A DNA stretch of 64,000 nucleotides from positions 1 through 64,000 of the forward strand of contig CAIOZA010000050.1 of NCBI GenBank assembly GCA_903862655.1. The letters run 5' to 3'. This document shows positions 1 to 7,274 of this stretch, in pieces. The DNA is from an uncultured Ignavibacteria bacterium (GTDB taxonomy: Bacteria > Bacteroidota > Ignavibacteria > Kapaibacteriales > UBA2268). Under the pieces are notes generated by a model. It saw only the letters and a program-made list of their open reading frames with translations, did not search any database and was not told the origin of the DNA. The first letter of the stretch is position 1. Each line of letters opens with the position of its first letter. A program made the translations under genes and the position numbers.

Positions 1-141
1 AAGTATCTGCAAGGCTATTTGGCGTGGCTGCTGAATGAGAAGCGTTACTCCAAGCTAACTGTCAAGAGTTATGCGCACGACCTAAAAAATCTGTTTGAAT
101 TAAGTGCCGACACGCCGCTTAACGAACTTTATAGAATTTAA
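1..141 (+). pseudogene. Fragment of tyrosine recombinase (Xer/phage integrase N-terminal SAM-like domain)
   Basis: Frame 1 is open from the window edge and reads YLAWLLNEKRYSKLTVKSYA and onward, the pattern of the N-terminal core-binding domain of XerC/XerD-type recombinases. It stops at 139-141, only about 46 codons in, before any catalytic domain. The true start lies outside the window. The fragment is visibly more GC-rich than the AT-rich DNA that begins near 125, and the last three codons look like read-through into that DNA. I infer a recombinase gene cut by insertion or deletion. No 3' half was found elsewhere in the window. It could be the host xer gene or the remnant of an element integrase. 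Confidence 0.6.
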
Positions 142-342
142 AATTTGAAGCTCTTTCTGATAAACTTCAAATCCTTTTAGAATTAAATACTCGGTTGCAC
201 CTGTGAGATTACGTTTTGATTCATTTGAAACTTGTAGAACTATTGATAGTGCCTCGGTTGTAATTCTGATGTTCTTGCTTTTAGTTTTGTCTTTCATATC
301 ATTTGCTTTTATTTTAACTTTATCTTTAAAGTATATATTCAT
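100..342 (-). CDS. Small hypothetical protein, possibly ribbon-helix-helix-like
   Basis: This 80-residue basic protein is not recognised with certainty. The middle part (IRITTEALSIVLQVSNESKR) has one short strand followed by two predicted helices, as in ribbon-helix-helix DNA-binding proteins of mobile elements. The last dozen residues run into the GC-richer recombinase fragment on the other strand, so the original C-terminus was probably lost at the junction. It sits alone, about 435 bases downstream of the Mrr/HNH-repeat gene. It could be a chance ORF, but codon use and AT richness match neighbouring accessory genes. Confidence 0.4.
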   Translation of the reverse strand: MNIYFKDKVKIKANDMKDKTKSKNIRITTEALSIVLQVSNESKRNLTGATEYLILKGFEVYQKELQILNSIKFVKRRVGT

Positions 343-707
343 TTCATTTTTAAAAATCTTGTGATTTTTGTAGATTTTTTTAACTTTTATTCAAATAAAA
401 GAAAATTGTTGAAATCAGTTATTGAAGTAGTAAATGATATGGCACAGTTTTGAAGGGAATTACATAGTTTCAGAAACAAAACTTTTCACTGGAAGTAATT
501 GTAAATCAACATGATAGAAATATTTACATACTTTCACACTTTTTTTAGAAAAATTTAACGAGTAAATTCTTGAAGTAAATATTGACAAGGGGAAAAGTCA
601 AGATAAAGTGTGAAACTGTGTAAATTTCTGTATCATGTATATTTTAAATAAGATACGAAACAAAGTTTTATATCAACAAGTGTGTAAAATGTTAAAGTGA
701 AAGAAAA
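343..707. other. AT-rich intergenic stretch with GTGTGAAA-type repeats
   Basis: No credible gene is seen. Short related words recur: ACTTTCACACTTTTTT near 530-546, AAAGTGTGAAACTGTG near 605-621, then AAGTGTGTAAAATG near 679. The first two are roughly inverted copies. They could be regulatory or iteron-like sites of an accessory element, but there is no replication protein nearby. Confidence 0.3.
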
Positions 708-735
708 CAGGTTTTTCCACTTTTGGAAAAACCTG
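708..735 (-). terminator. Rho-independent terminator of the Mrr/HNH-repeat gene
   Basis: CAGGTTTTTCC at 708-718 and GGAAAAACCTG at 725-735 form an 11-bp perfect stem with a 6-base loop. Read on the minus strand it is followed by TTTTCTTTC, a T-rich tail, and lies about 40 bases beyond the stop of the leftward gene. Confidence 0.75.
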
Positions 736-777
736 ACCGAATTTCAATTTCTATGATTACTATTTTTGAAAGAATCT

Positions 778-2523
778 TCAACTAATTTCTGATTCTTTAA
801 GCTTTTCAATTTTTTTAGCTTTTAAATAATCTAAATCTTCTCCAAGCATTGAAAGGAACTTACCCCAAGAACCGAAACGCCAAATATATGTTCCAACATG
901 AATATTGCTATGCTTACTCATAAATTCTTTAGAAATATATTCCTTTTTAAATTCATTTTTTATTCTTTGATATTCCTTAATTAGCTCTTCATCCGAGATA
1001 TGATTTTTAAATACTTCTATACCATTTTCCTTAATTAAAGTATTCCAGCTTCCAAAATGCCTTCTTATCAATTTTTGTGAGTATTGACCATAAACTTTGT
1101 AATCTTTTAAAGTTAATTTTTTCTTATCTAATCTTTGTCGGACTTTATTATAATCATTTATCAAATCTTGTTTTTTAATTTCATTGTAAAATGTCTTAAC
1201 ATCTCCAATTTTTTCATAAAATTGCTTTAAATTGCCAAATTTCAGCTTATAAAGATATGGTGGATATTTGCCATTTAATATAATATCTTGAACAGTTAAA
1301 GAATCCTTTTGCAATTCTCTTTTAACTCTCAAGTATTCATTTATTAGTTCTTCTTCTGTATATGTCTGACTTGTTATTTCGCCTCTCACTATTTTTAGGA
1401 AAGTCCCCCAATTGCCAAATAAGTAATTATATTTATTAGGTGGGAACTTACTATGACGCAACATATCATTCCAGGTAATTCTTTCTTTTTTAAGTTGTGT
1501 TTTAACTCTATAATATTCATCTATCAAATCTTGTTCATCTCTTCTTTCCCATTTACCTTGTCCTTCAGCTATTTTATTTAAAAATGCTGTCCAAGAACCA
1601 AAACGCCATGAAGCTACACCAGAAGAGAATTTAGCATGTTTATTCATATCAGTGCTGGTAATTACTTCTTTTCCTAATTTTTCTTTCACCCGATAGTATT
1701 CTTCAATAATATCATCATCGTTAAATGATGAATTTGAGTGATGACCCTCCATTTCATTTACAAAATTAATCCAACTGCCAAATATTCTTTTAATAGGATG
1801 TTCGCTATAATGGCTATTATCTTCCATATCTTGGAGAGTAATAGAATGTTTACCTAACTTATTTTTTATTTGATTATATGTGTCTTTCAAATCTTCAGCA
1901 GTTATTTCCTTGAACCTATCAGTATCTTCTCCAATTTCTTCTAAAAAATTCTTCCATGTTCCAAATCTATTTTTATAAAGCATCCAACTGAATTTGCTGT
2001 GTAAATTAATATCATTCCCTGAAACGTAGCCTTTTTTTAATTGATTTTTCAACTTGTAATATTCTTCAATAAGTTCTTTAGTTGTATGCTTTAAGTAAAT
2101 TCTGATTTCATGGTTATGCATATAATCAAGAAATTGAGTGCAATTGCTGAATTTTTCAGAAAGAATTGATTCAATTTCAATTTGTCCAAAAAGTGTAATT
2201 CCATTCTTTTTAGCAAAGTTCAGGACATTTTCATCAAGTTCAACTAAAGATATAATTACAATTTCATCAGCCTTGTAAAGCGGTAATATCTCGATAATTG
2301 AACTCAGCATTTGTTCATCACATTTTTCTTTTTTATTGAATAATCGAATTATAAAATTCTTATCCTCTCTTTTAGCAACAAAATCAATTCCTATTTTAGT
2401 TCTTCTCAAAATGGGATTTACCTCGATAAAGCCTTTCAACTTTAATAAGTAAGCAACAAATCTAAAAAGTTGATTTTTATTTAAGCTTTTAACAATGACT
2501 GATTTTGAAGCGTTCACATTCAC
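778..2523 (-). CDS. Mrr-like nuclease domain fused to seven homing-endonuclease-associated repeats
   Basis: The first ~120 residues resemble the Mrr/PD-(D/E)xK restriction-endonuclease fold: a helical start, then GIDFVAKREDKNFIIRLF (a D...xK-like spacing) and DEIVIISLVELDENVLNFAK, as in Mrr_cat domains. From about residue 145 the protein is seven tandem ~60-residue units. Each opens with an ELIxEYxRVKxxLxK helix and ends with RFGSWxxFLxxxGE, the signature of the HNH/homing-endonuclease-associated repeat (Pfam HNH_repeat family), which is thought to bind DNA. The likely role is sequence-specific DNA cleavage or defence on accessory DNA. No partner methyltransferase is adjacent. A lone catalytic domain with an array this long is unusual. 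The Mrr assignment is by pattern only. Confidence 0.7.
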   Translation of the reverse strand: MNVNASKSVIVKSLNKNQLFRFVAYLLKLKGFIEVNPILRRTKIGIDFVAKREDKNFIIRLFNKKEKCDEQMLSSIIEILPLYKADEIVIISLVELDENVLNFAKKNGITLFGQIEIESILSEKFSNCTQFLDYMHNHEIRIYLKHTTKELIEEYYKLKNQLKKGYVSGNDINLHSKFSWMLYKNRFGTWKNFLEEIGEDTDRFKEITAEDLKDTYNQIKNKLGKHSITLQDMEDNSHYSEHPIKRIFGSWINFVNEMEGHHSNSSFNDDDIIEEYYRVKEKLGKEVITSTDMNKHAKFSSGVASWRFGSWTAFLNKIAEGQGKWERRDEQDLIDEYYRVKTQLKKERITWNDMLRHSKFPPNKYNYLFGNWGTFLKIVRGEITSQTYTEEELINEYLRVKRELQKDSLTVQDIILNGKYPPYLYKLKFGNLKQFYEKIGDVKTFYNEIKKQDLINDYNKVRQRLDKKKLTLKDYKVYGQYSQKLIRRHFGSWNTLIKENGIEVFKNHISDEELIKEYQRIKNEFKKEYISKEFMSKHSNIHVGTYIWRFGSWGKFLSMLGEDLDYLKAKKIEKLKESEIS

Positions 2524-2811
2524 TTTAATCCACCGTTACTATTCCAAGTAAATAGTTCCCCAAAAGGATATTTTTGGGGACTGAAAAACATTATCGTCCC
2601 CGTTTTTTCTAATTCCATATATTTCAATTAATTATATCATTATTCAATTTTACAACATTCAATTTTGTAATTTTGAACGTCGCTTCTATTCTATGTTTTC
2701 AGCCATTCGACACGTTTTCGGCACAGACGACATTTTTTCTCTCTCAACCAGCATTCATAACTATTATATTTATAATGTATATACAGTATATATTGTATGA
2801 AATGTATAACT
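2524..2811. other. Intergenic region with a short stem-loop
   Basis: No gene is supported. TCCCCAAAA (2557-2565) and TTTTGGGGA (2572-2580) form a 9-bp perfect hairpin upstream of the Mrr/HNH-repeat gene. The plus-strand ORF at 2673-2912 is a shadow: part of it is the complement of the guaA 3'-end copy. Confidence 0.4.
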
Positions 2812-2851
2812 ATTCCCACTCAATAGTTCCCGGGGGTTTGCTCGTTATGTC
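2812..2851 (-). repeat. Distal 40-bp copy of the guaA 3' end (candidate attachment site)
   Basis: This is identical over 40 bases to 17039-17078, the last codons of the intact guaA. Read on the minus strand it encodes KPPGTIEWE followed by TAG, in the same orientation as guaA. No other part of guaA is present here. A perfect copy of a conserved gene's 3' end 14 kb away is the classic trace of site-specific integration, and the guaA 3' end is a known integration target in other bacteria. Confidence 0.85.
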
Positions 2852-3018
2852 GCAGGATAACCCTTTGGTAAAAATTTACTCAACAATGGATCTTCGCTGG
2901 CTCTCCGGATAATAAGCTTATTTTTATCAGATTCGGACATTCCGGCGAACTCCTTATTGAGCTTCTCCTGAATCTCTTGCTTCATCTTGACAGCGTCGAA
3001 TTTCTTTTCCTTTTTCAT
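2845..3018 (-). CDS. Small antitoxin-like protein paired with PIN toxin
   Basis: Missing from the ORF track because it is only 57 codons. It starts MKKEKKFDAVKMKQEIQEKL two bases after the PIN gene stop. The FDAVKMKREI-type opening is typical of small antitoxin-like proteins encoded next to this class of PIN protein, where the second gene supplies the presumed antitoxin. Its stop codon (TAA, 2845-2847) lies inside the guaA 3'-end repeat, so the C-terminus (LPKGYPAT) was defined by the integration junction and may be truncated. The assignment rests on context and N-terminal pattern. Confidence 0.7.
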   Translation of the reverse strand: MKKEKKFDAVKMKQEIQEKLNKEFAGMSESDKNKLIIRRASEDPLLSKFLPKGYPAT

Positions 3019-3020
3019 AA

Positions 3021-3473
3021 TTATACCATCTCCTTTGGGGAATAAATACTTATCAATTTATAAGAGTTCATTAAGTTTACTGAGTTGAATCCTGAAATTT
3101 TTTCGAAATGAACAATATGTTTAAAATTCCAACTTACTACAAAATCTGCATTATATATCGTTGCATATGCTATATGTTCAGCATCTGTTTTAGATTTATT
3201 TGTCAGCACTTTTGCATTAAGATATTTATCTCTAAGTTCTGACACCTCAGGAGTATAATAAACAAAATCAAATAAATCCTGAGTCATATCGGTAAGGATT
3301 TGTTTTACCACCTTTGGAGCTTCAGCTAATTCTGCTAATAAAATTGGAGAAATTATCAACTTGAAAGAACCATCCTTAACTAATTTGAAGAACATCTTGC
3401 TGGTTTCAGCAAATTCTTCATCGAAACAGCCACCGAAAACTGAAGTATCAGCATAAACTCTATATTGTTTCAC
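3021..3473 (-). CDS. PIN-domain ribonuclease toxin (VapC-like)
   Basis: This 150-residue protein opens with YRVYADTSVFGGCFDEEF, giving the first PIN acidic residue (D in ADTS). Further acidic residues lie in SKTDAEHIAYATIYNADFVVSWN, the middle and C-terminal part of the PIN active site (D...E/H...D). PIN toxins cleave RNA using a metal ion. It is the first gene of a two-gene operon with the 57-codon antitoxin-like gene right after it. The pair occupies exactly the space between two guaA 3'-end copies, so it looks like a self-contained cassette. Substrate RNA is unknown. Confidence 0.8.
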   Translation of the reverse strand: MKQYRVYADTSVFGGCFDEEFAETSKMFFKLVKDGSFKLIISPILLAELAEAPKVVKQILTDMTQDLFDFVYYTPEVSELRDKYLNAKVLTNKSKTDAEHIAYATIYNADFVVSWNFKHIVHFEKISGFNSVNLMNSYKLISIYSPKEMV

Positions 3474-3939
3474 AATACTTTTTCACTCCTGCTTGATTAA
3501 TTCATAAGCTTAATAAATCTATATACGATATTTAAAGAAAAATATTCTTTAATATTCTATCACAGTCTTTTTACTCCCACTCAATAGTAGACATTACCAT
3601 CTTTTACCTACTTTTTTCTATTTATCTACATCCAAATACATTCATAAATAAGAACTTACAGTGTGCCGTTTTTGTTTTCATATTTTTAGATGTATTTGCT
3701 TATACTTAAAATTGTTACTATTTTGTTACTACGACTTAAAAAATTATAAATAATTCTACATTACAAAAATAAGGAAAAAACTCAAAGTTTTAATGATTGT
3801 TAACCAATAACTTTTCCTGACAACATAAACATATTAGTAAAGGTAAGTATTGATTATAAAATAAACTTTTTTCGATTTTTTCTGTCTAATACATTTATAG
3901 ATGAAACAAAAATAGGAATTTTTGATGGAAAATTTTTAA
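3474..3939. other. AT-rich intergenic region holding the short guaA 3'-end copy
   Basis: Apart from the repeat at 3571-3588 I see no gene. A weak TGTCTAA word at 3883-3889 lies before the ECF sigma gene, but no matching upstream box (TGCCAG) sits 16 bases before it. Confidence 0.4.
3571..3588 (-). repeat. Third, short copy of the guaA 3' end
   Basis: On the minus strand this reads ACT ATT GAG TGG GAG TAA, that is TIEWE and a stop, the exact C-terminus of guaA, in the same orientation as the intact gene and the copy at 2812. At DNA level 15 consecutive bases are shared with the other copies apart from one position (CTCCC versus TTCCC). The different stop codons in the three copies (TGA, TAA, TAG) suggest separate integration events. 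The short length makes this less certain than the 40-bp pair. Confidence 0.6.
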
Positions 3940-4509
3940 ATGGAAGATAAAGACTTAATCCTGATGCTGAAGGCAGGCGACACATCTGCTTTTAAGTTAT
4001 TAATTGAGCTTTACGGAAACAAAGTAATCAATACTTGTTACAGATTTTTATTGGTTAAAGAAGATGCTGAAGATATAGCACAAGAAGTTTTTATTGAAGT
4101 TTTTCAGTCTATCAAATCATTTCGTGAGGAATCAAAGCTTTCAACCTGGATTTACAGAATTGCTATTACCAGAAGTTTAGATGAAATAAAAAAACGAAAT
4201 CGGAAAAAAAGAATATCCTCAATAGGCAAAATTCTACATTTAGATGAAGTAGCTCATTGGATTGCGGGTGGTACAATGCCTGACAAGTATTTGCAAGAAG
4301 TAGAAAAGATGAATGAAATTATGCAAGCATTAAATACTTTACCGGAAAGCCAAAGAGTAGCTTTTACTTTGAGCAAAATTGATGGTTTTACTAATTCTGA
4401 AATTGCCGAAACAATGAACACTACCACCATAGCTATCGAATCACTTATTTACCGTGCCAAAAAGAAATTAAGTAATGAACTGAAAAATATTTTAAAAAAT
4501 AATTTGTAA
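3940..4509 (+). CDS. ECF-type RNA polymerase sigma factor
   Basis: 189 residues with region 2 (YGNKVINTCYRFLLVKEDAE, then DIAQEVFIEVFQSIKSFR and LSTWIYRIAITRSLDEIKKR) and region 4 (LNTLPESQRVAFTLSKIDGF, then SEIAETMNTTTIAIESLIYRAKKKL). This is the standard two-domain ECF layout. It directs RNA polymerase to a small regulon, usually under control of a membrane anti-sigma factor. The next two genes encode a one-span membrane protein and a CpxP-like periplasmic protein, so an envelope-stress role is likely. A repeated TGCCAG-N16-CGTCTAA pattern downstream is a good candidate for its own promoters. Confidence 0.92.
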   Translation: MEDKDLILMLKAGDTSAFKLLIELYGNKVINTCYRFLLVKEDAEDIAQEVFIEVFQSIKSFREESKLSTWIYRIAITRSLDEIKKRNRKKRISSIGKILHLDEVAHWIAGGTMPDKYLQEVEKMNEIMQALNTLPESQRVAFTLSKIDGFTNSEIAETMNTTTIAIESLIYRAKKKLSNELKNILKNNL

Positions 4510-4512
4510 AAG

Positions 4513-4541
4513 TGCCAGAACACAAAAAAATAATCGTCTAA
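4513..4541 (+). promoter_or_regulatory. Candidate ECF-dependent promoter 1 (TGCCAG-N16-CGTCTAA)
   Basis: TGCCAG at 4513-4518 and CGTCTAA at 4535-4541 are separated by exactly 16 bases, just before the anti-sigma-like gene (ATG at 4557). CGTC-type -10 boxes and a 16-17-base spacer are typical of ECF sigma promoters. The same two boxes with the same spacing recur at 5465-5493. Confidence 0.6.
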
Positions 4542-4556
4542 AATAATGGAGAGAAA

Positions 4557-4862
4557 ATGATAGAATCAGAATTAAATAAAAAAGTAATGCAAAAACTTAA
4601 CGAGTTTGAAGCAATTGAAGAAATCCAGCCAACATCTGACTGGAGTCTTTCGCTTATGAATAGACTTGATAATACTAAGCCTAATTCATCTTCAAGATAT
4701 ACTCCAATGAGATTTGCTGCTATAATCGTATTTTTTGTCCTAATAAATATAGTTTTTATTTTAAACATCAATCACAGCTCTCAGCAGAATTTAGGTAGGA
4801 ATTTGGAATTACAGATTATTTCAAAAGAGTTATTAGTTAATTCAAATATGATAAACAATTGA
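4557..4862 (+). CDS. Putative anti-sigma factor, single-span membrane protein
   Basis: 101 residues: a soluble N-terminal half containing a short DWSLSLMNRL segment, one transmembrane helix at about 58-75 (FAAIIVFFVLINIVFILNIN) and a short outer tail. It follows the ECF sigma gene and overlaps the non-ATG extension of the next ORF. Size, topology and position fit a minimal anti-sigma factor or a co-regulated membrane protein. No zinc-binding HxxxCxxC motif is visible, so it is not a ZAS-type anti-sigma. Function is inferred from context. Confidence 0.6.
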   Translation: MIESELNKKVMQKLNEFEAIEEIQPTSDWSLSLMNRLDNTKPNSSSRYTPMRFAAIIVFFVLINIVFILNINHSSQQNLGRNLELQIISKELLVNSNMINN

Positions 4863-4873
4863 GAAATAATACA

Positions 4874-5422
4874 ATGGATATTTTTACACAAAAAAAATTC
4901 TTGGTAATCACAATTATTGTGCTTGCTGTTCTGAATATTACTTTAATGGGATTCTTTTTGATAAGAGGCAATAGTAATAGACCTGAACAATCTAACAATT
5001 CTTTTTCAAAAGATAAAATAACTGATTTATCAGATGTTCTAAAAAAGGAACTTGCTTTATCAGCAGAACAAGTTGAACGAATAAAAAAAATTCGCTCTGA
5101 TTTTTTTGAAAAGGAGAAAGAATTATCAAAAGAAATCCGTGGAGTTAGAGATTCAATGAATTTTATCATGTTCAACAAAGATACTGATGAAGAAATTGTA
5201 AAAGATTTAGCAAAAAGAGTTTCTGAATATGAATATAAGATGGAACTATTAAGATATGAGCAGGCTCAACAATTTAAATCAATTTGCACTCCGGAACAAA
5301 GGGAAAAATTTGAAGCACTTGTTAAGGAAATAAGAGATTATTTCAAGCCAAATAATCAACCACCAAGAAAAGGTGATAGACCACCAAGAAGAGATGAAAA
5401 ACCTATCAAAAGGAATGATTAA
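4874..5422 (+). CDS. CpxP/Spy-like periplasmic stress-sensor protein
   Basis: From the ATG at 4874 (MDIFTQKK) the protein has an N-terminal membrane segment (LVITIIVLAVLNITLMGFFL) and a helical domain. LALSAEQVERIKKIRSDFF and STPEQREKF-like (CTPEQREKF) are the LTxxQ-type motifs of the CpxP/Spy/Zra family, here spaced about 90 residues apart with a coiled coil between. The tail is proline/arginine-rich (PPRKGDRPPRR). Such proteins bind misfolded envelope proteins or metals and feed back on the stress regulator. The longer ORF start at 4859 is a TTG that overlaps the upstream stop; I prefer 4874. Confidence 0.75.
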   Translation: MDIFTQKKFLVITIIVLAVLNITLMGFFLIRGNSNRPEQSNNSFSKDKITDLSDVLKKELALSAEQVERIKKIRSDFFEKEKELSKEIRGVRDSMNFIMFNKDTDEEIVKDLAKRVSEYEYKMELLRYEQAQQFKSICTPEQREKFEALVKEIRDYFKPNNQPPRKGDRPPRRDEKPIKRND

Positions 5423-5464
5423 CGCAAGGGATATTTAAAAAAAAATAATTTATTTCTAAAATTC

Positions 5465-5493
5465 TGCCAGTTAGTAAAAATTTTGTCGTCTAA
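5465..5493 (+). promoter_or_regulatory. Candidate ECF-dependent promoter 2 (TGCCAG-N16-CGTCTAA)
   Basis: TGCCAG (5465-5470) and CGTCTAA (5487-5493) have the same sequence and the same 16-base gap as the copy at 4513-4541. It lies about 80 bases before the phosphoesterase start. This implies the sigma factor also drives the secreted phosphoesterase genes. Confidence 0.6.
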
Positions 5494-5506
5494 TATTTTG
5501 TTAAAT

Positions 5507-5539
5507 AACCTTCTGAAGTTTTGATGACTTCAGAAGGTT
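5507..5539 (+). other. 12-bp stem-loop in the leader of the phosphoesterase operon
   Basis: AACCTTCTGAAG (5507-5518) pairs perfectly with CTTCAGAAGGTT (5528-5539) around a 9-base loop. It lies between candidate promoter 2 and the gene start. The sequence after it is AAAGAAG, not T-rich, so it is not an obvious terminator on the plus strand; it may stabilise the mRNA leader. Confidence 0.5.
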
Positions 5540-5571
5540 AAAGAAGATTTGAAAATTATTTTAAGGAATTT

Positions 5572-7257
5572 ATGACATATATAAAACTAAATATACTACT
5601 TATCAGCTTAATCGTGCTAAGCAATCTGGCTTCAGCGCAGACTTTCTATGAAATATTAGGTAGACCAACGGAATCTGCTATAACCATAAATATCGTGTTT
5701 AACCAATCACAACAGGAAGAAGTCTATTGGGAATATGGAACAAGTCCTGGTTCTTATTCCTTGAAATCAAAAACACATACTACAGATGGTAATAGTGCAC
5801 CACTTGTGGCTGAATTAACAGATTTATTGCCTAATACAGAATATTATTATCGGACAAGGTATCGTCAAAGTGGCTCTTCATTCGAATTTCTGACTGGTGA
5901 GGAACATTCATTTTATACCCAAAGAGCTAAGGGAAGTACATTTACTTTTACCATACAAGCCGACCCTCATTTGTATGATAAAAAAGGGTGCGATAATATG
6001 ATAAAAGAAACTATGGAAAACATGCAAAAAGATAAACCTGATTTTTTATTAGATTTGGGCGATACATTTGGTGATGACCACAATCCTTTTACAATAACTG
6101 ACAATGAAATAAAGAAATTACATTCTGATTACTTACCATTTTTTAATATGGTTTGCAATTCGGCGGCACTATTTTTATGTTTAGGTAATCATGAAGGAGA
6201 AAGCGGTTATTATCTTCTCCAAACTCCTCCAAATAATCTCGCTACTATGGCTACAAAATGGAGAAAATATTATTATTCTAATCCCGAACCGAATGGATTT
6301 TACTCAGGCAATACCGAAGAAGAAGGCAATGGAATTGGAAAACCCCAAAACTATTACGCATTTGAATGGGGTGATGCTCTAATTGTAGTTATGGATGTTT
6401 ATCGCTATTATACTGCAAATGAGAAACCAAAAGGTTGGGACTGGACAATTGGAGATAAACAGTATTTTTGGTTAAAAAATACTCTTGAGAACAGCAAAGC
6501 CAAATATAAATTCGTTTTTGCTCATCATACTCTCGGGCAAGGTCGTGGGGCTATTTCAACAGCGATGCTTAATGAGTGGGGTGGTTGGAAAGATACAAAA
6601 AAAACAAGTTATGATTTTGATAAAAATCGCCCTGGATGGGGTAAACCAATACACCAATTAATGGTTGATAATGCTGTTAATATTTTCTTCCAAGGGCATG
6701 ACCATCTTTTTGCTCAAGAAGAATTAGATGGTTTAATATATCAAGAGTGTCCTATGCCGAGCGATTCCACTTATGAAATTGGTATGCTTGCCAATGCTGA
6801 TGCTTATGTATCAAATCAGTTAAACGGAACAGGTCATATTCGGGTAACTGTTAATCCTGACAATTCAAAAATTGATTTTGTTAGAGCATATCTTCCGAGT
6901 GATACCAACGATATACGTAAAAATGCAGAAATTGCATTTTCTTATACGGTGAACCCAAAAGTAACATCAGTTGAAAATTCAATCCCAGCAACTTTACAAT
7001 TAGAGCAGAATTATCCAAATCCGTTCAGTTCTGAAACTTTTATCAGATATTCTGTTGCTGAAGCAGGTAGTGTCCAGCTAAAAGTTTATGATATTTTTGG
7101 GAGGGAACTATCAACTCTTGTCAATGAATACCTACAGCCTGGGACTTATACAATTCCTTTTAAAGTTGATAATTTATCTGCACAGAATGGAATGTATTTT
7201 TATAAACTTACATCATCAAATTCTTCAGAAACAAGGTCAATGATATGCTGGGAGTAA
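5572..7257 (+). CDS. Secreted metallophosphoesterase with type IX sorting domain
   Basis: 561 residues with a signal peptide (ILLISLIVLSNLASAQ), an N-terminal fibronectin-like domain as in purple acid phosphatases (ITINIVF to TRYRQSG), and a calcineurin-like phosphoesterase core. The metal motifs are visible: QADPHLYD (D-x-H), DLGDTFGDD (GD), LGNHEGE (GNHE), FAHHTLG (H) and FQGHDHLF (GHDH). The C-terminal ~85 residues begin LEQNYPNPFSSETFIRYS and contain VYDIFGREL and GMYFYKL, a type A T9SS sorting domain. It probably hydrolyses phosphate esters outside the cell or at its surface. A close paralog follows. Confidence 0.9.
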   Translation: MTYIKLNILLISLIVLSNLASAQTFYEILGRPTESAITINIVFNQSQQEEVYWEYGTSPGSYSLKSKTHTTDGNSAPLVAELTDLLPNTEYYYRTRYRQSGSSFEFLTGEEHSFYTQRAKGSTFTFTIQADPHLYDKKGCDNMIKETMENMQKDKPDFLLDLGDTFGDDHNPFTITDNEIKKLHSDYLPFFNMVCNSAALFLCLGNHEGESGYYLLQTPPNNLATMATKWRKYYYSNPEPNGFYSGNTEEEGNGIGKPQNYYAFEWGDALIVVMDVYRYYTANEKPKGWDWTIGDKQYFWLKNTLENSKAKYKFVFAHHTLGQGRGAISTAMLNEWGGWKDTKKTSYDFDKNRPGWGKPIHQLMVDNAVNIFFQGHDHLFAQEELDGLIYQECPMPSDSTYEIGMLANADAYVSNQLNGTGHIRVTVNPDNSKIDFVRAYLPSDTNDIRKNAEIAFSYTVNPKVTSVENSIPATLQLEQNYPNPFSSETFIRYSVAEAGSVQLKVYDIFGRELSTLVNEYLQPGTYTIPFKVDNLSAQNGMYFYKLTSSNSSETRSMICWE

Positions 7258-7274
7258 AATTTAAAAAGGAAACA

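Noticed and set aside
2673-2912. Plus-strand 79-residue ORF containing HSIVPGGLLVM
   Set aside because: It is the complement of the guaA 3'-end repeat and adjacent intergenic DNA; a known kind of false ORF.
3883-3889. Third ECF promoter before the sigma gene
   Set aside because: TGTCTAA is present, but no TGCCAG-like box lies 16 bases upstream, so I did not list it as a promoter.
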